Assembly (NCBI GenBank): GCA_964352225.1
Contig: CAYGRM010000387.1
Location: 1 to 6,337 of the forward strand
Direction of reading: 5' to 3'
DNA: 6,337 nucleotides
Source: CAJQQY01 sp964352225
Lineage (GTDB): Bacteria; Bacteroidota; Bacteroidia; Chitinophagales; Saprospiraceae
Shown piece by piece: positions 5,762-6,337 of the stretch. Below the pieces are notes generated by a model that was given only the letters and a program-made list of their open reading frames with translations, had not been told where the DNA came from and did no database searches. Each line of letters begins with the position of its first letter. The stretch's first letter is position 1. A program made the position numbers and the translations under genes.

Positions 5762-6337
5762 AGTGTCTTGTGTTCGTGATTAAGTTGTTTCCAGAGAGTG
5801 ATGGTTTCCTTCGCTTCTTTTACATCATGTACTCTCAATATTTTCGCTCCCCTTTCTAGTGCAAAAGTATTCAAAACAGTTGTTCCATTTAATGCTTCTT
5901 GGGGAGTTGAATGGAGTACTTTATATATCATACTTTTACGAGAAATTCCTGCTAGTAAAGATAAGTCCAATATTTTAAATATGGCAAACTTTTGTAATAA
6001 TTGGTAATTATGTTCTACCGTTTTTCCAAAGCCAAACCCAGGATCTAAAATTATATCTTTTACTCCTAGCGCTCTCAACTCTCCTACTTTTTTAATAAAA
6101 AAAGCTAAAACAACCTTGGTAACATCTTGATATCCAGGATCTTGTTGCATATTTTCGGGCTTGCCTTGCATATGCATCAAAATATAAGGAACCTTTAATT
6201 CTGCAACTACTTCGAACATTTTATCATCAATGCTTCCTGCCGAAATATCGTTAATTATTGAGGCTCCCACAGCGACACTTTTCCTTGCAACTTCTGATCG
6301 AACGGTATCTATGGAAATTATTATTTCTGGAAAATTC
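5758..6337 (-). CDS. folP: Dihydropteroate synthase FolP (N-terminus cut by window edge)
   Basis: FolP condenses 6-hydroxymethyl-dihydropterin diphosphate with p-aminobenzoate to make dihydropteroate in folate synthesis; it is the sulfonamide target. The visible 192 residues form the C-terminal two thirds or so of a TIM barrel. The frame is open to the right edge, so the GTG at 6268-6270 is an internal valine, not the start. Upstream of it the frame reads NFPEIIISIDTVRSEVARKSV, including the SIDT pterin-site strand. Then come INDIS (pterin-binding Asn), MHMQGKPENMQ, DPGFGFGKT with the conserved aspartate, AGISRKSMI with the conserved lysine, and LRVHDVKEA with the Arg and His that bind diphosphate. 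All catalytic landmarks in the visible part are intact. Roughly 80-90 N-terminal residues lie outside the window. The TGA stop overlaps the ATG of the next gene by four bases, so the two form an operon. Confidence 0.97.
   Translation of the reverse strand, partial: NFPEIIISIDTVRSEVARKSVAVGASIINDISAGSIDDKMFEVVAELKVPYILMHMQGKPENMQQDPGYQDVTKVVLAFFIKKVGELRALGVKDIILDPGFGFGKTVEHNYQLLQKFAIFKILDLSLLAGISRKSMIYKVLHSTPQEALNGTTVLNTFALERGAKILRVHDVKEAKETITLWKQLNHEHKTL

Overview
The window looks like chromosomal DNA from a Bacteroidota bacterium, probably a flavobacterium-like lineage. It is AT-rich. The dusB and folP products have the sequence flavour of that phylum, and strong Shine-Dalgarno sites are lacking. 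One upstream region carries a TAnnTTTG-type -7 element, and terminators are hairpins flanked by A and T runs. Species cannot be named from what is here.

Left part (1-1500): about 440 bases without an intact gene. They contain a clearly decayed C-terminal end of a copper-transporting P1B-1 ATPase (CopA-like, about 110-321), with a frameshift, an internal deletion and loss of a key proline. A hairpin terminator (351-386) follows and best serves the leftward gene beyond it. Two small leftward genes come next: an unrecognised soluble protein (442-852) and a small lipoprotein of lipocalin-like type (1063-1437).

Middle (1501-4314): a long hairpin separates the lipoprotein gene from nhaB, a leftward, full-length Na+/H+ antiporter. 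Divergent from nhaB is dusB, a tRNA-dihydrouridine synthase. A strong bidirectional terminator closes dusB and also the leftward unit that converges on it.

Right part (4334-6337): folP (dihydropteroate synthase, cut by the window edge) runs leftward. It overlaps by four bases (ATGA) a 475-residue, three-TM protein with a cytosolic central domain and a C-terminal SPOR-like domain predicted to lie in the periplasm.

The intact recognised genes are housekeeping: ion homeostasis, tRNA modification and folate synthesis. I see no defence system, mobile element, CRISPR array or RNA gene. The points most worth a second look are the folP-coupled membrane protein, the EF-hand-like loop inside NhaB and the copper-ATPase relic.
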